Below are positions 63,765 to 64,000 of a DNA stretch of 64,000 nt, piece after piece. The position numbers were made by a program, and so were the translations under genes. The notes under the pieces were generated by a model. The model was not told where the DNA came from and ran no database searches. It worked only from the letters and a program-made list of their open reading frames with translations. Within the stretch, counting starts at the first letter, position 1. Each line of letters begins with the position of its first letter. Source of the stretch: Cololabis saira (lineage: Eukaryota > Chordata > Actinopteri > Beloniformes > Belonidae); contig NC_084601.1 in the NCBI RefSeq assembly GCF_033807715.1, positions 227,001-291,000 on the forward strand, given 5' to 3'.

Positions 63765-64000
63765 TAAACATGTATGATGTCATATGTTCTCAATGTGCCA
63801 GCAGCTCAAAAGTAAAAGAAGTTTGCTGTTCAAAACTTTTATTGGCGAGTGACTCATTCCCCATCTGACCCACAAAGGGACCGGCTCTTTGAAGACGATG
63901 AGAACTCAATCCAAGTTTAACCACTTATTAAACATTATCATTAGGTGCTTGTTAACTGAAAACTGATCTTTATCTATAGGCTTTTCATTTTAATCTAATT
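62393..64000. other. non-coding flank
   Basis: No gene recognised. Includes short repeats CTCACCTGG (62630-62660) and GACT, and the CA microsatellite listed separately. Small frames have no similarity that I recognise. Confidence 0.5.
63711..63762. repeat. (CA)n microsatellite
   Basis: About 52 bp of CA repeats with one ATA interruption. Confidence 0.95.

Overview
The window looks like nuclear DNA of a teleost fish, probably a percomorph-type genome; the species cannot be told. The reasons are an intron-split vertebrate gene with GT-AG borders, long (CA/TG)n tracts, and a mixture of tyrosine-recombinase (DIRS/Ngaro-order), L2-type, Ty3/gypsy, hAT and PIF/Harbinger-type transposable elements. 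Nothing suggests a prokaryotic replicon, CRISPR array or operon.

Region 1 (1-11.6 kb) is non-coding and repeat-rich. It holds a CT microsatellite, a 24-bp minisatellite, a GC-rich stretch with CTG/CAG tracts and TACGGCGTA palindromes, two copies of a PIF/Harbinger-like non-autonomous transposon (one nearly complete at 6806-8204 with a TAA duplication), a 0.8-kb GGTCCW hexamer minisatellite and several retroposon 3' ends.

Region 2 (about 11.6-25.2 kb) holds the only cellular gene I can support: cdc42se1 (CDC42 small effector 1), plus strand, three coding exons (11985-12038, 17381-17485, 19273-19341) giving 75 residues with a complete CRIB motif. A 3' UTR exon from 22004 to a poly(A) signal at 25206 is inferred. 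Introns contain microsatellites, a second GGTCCT minisatellite, retroposon fragments and one solitary 907-bp element of the family that dominates region 4.

Region 3 (25.2-28.6 kb) is non-coding, with retroposon 3' ends and a TG microsatellite.

Region 4 (28.6-62.4 kb) reads as one nested transposon locus. The host is a minus-strand DIRS/Ngaro-order retrotransposon: tyrosine recombinase and RT/RNase H at 28.8-31.5 kb, gag C-terminus at 31.8-32.07 kb, gag N-terminus at 60.46-62.2 kb. Its gag is split by a 28.4-kb insert founded by an L2-type LINE (minus strand, 5' end near 60456, 3' end near 49320). The LINE was in turn invaded by a Ty3/gypsy element with a PNMA-like gag (49559-56551), a hAT MITE (56690-57279, TSD TTGTAGAT) and a short retroposon that left a 34-bp inverted duplication. 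Between the DIRS edge and the LINE 3' end lies a 17-kb stack of 'AAAGCTGC...GGGCCCT' elements and a second family. Their left ends open one after another and their right ends close in stacked clusters, like nested parentheses, at internal (AAT)n tracts. One of these copies carries a very young non-autonomous LTR element (33532-35775, LTRs differing at about 1 of 341 positions) with a 518-codon proline-rich ORF.

Region 5 (62.4-64 kb) is non-coding apart from a CA microsatellite. Most open frames in the window are by-products of simple repeats or of transposon DNA and are not listed as genes.
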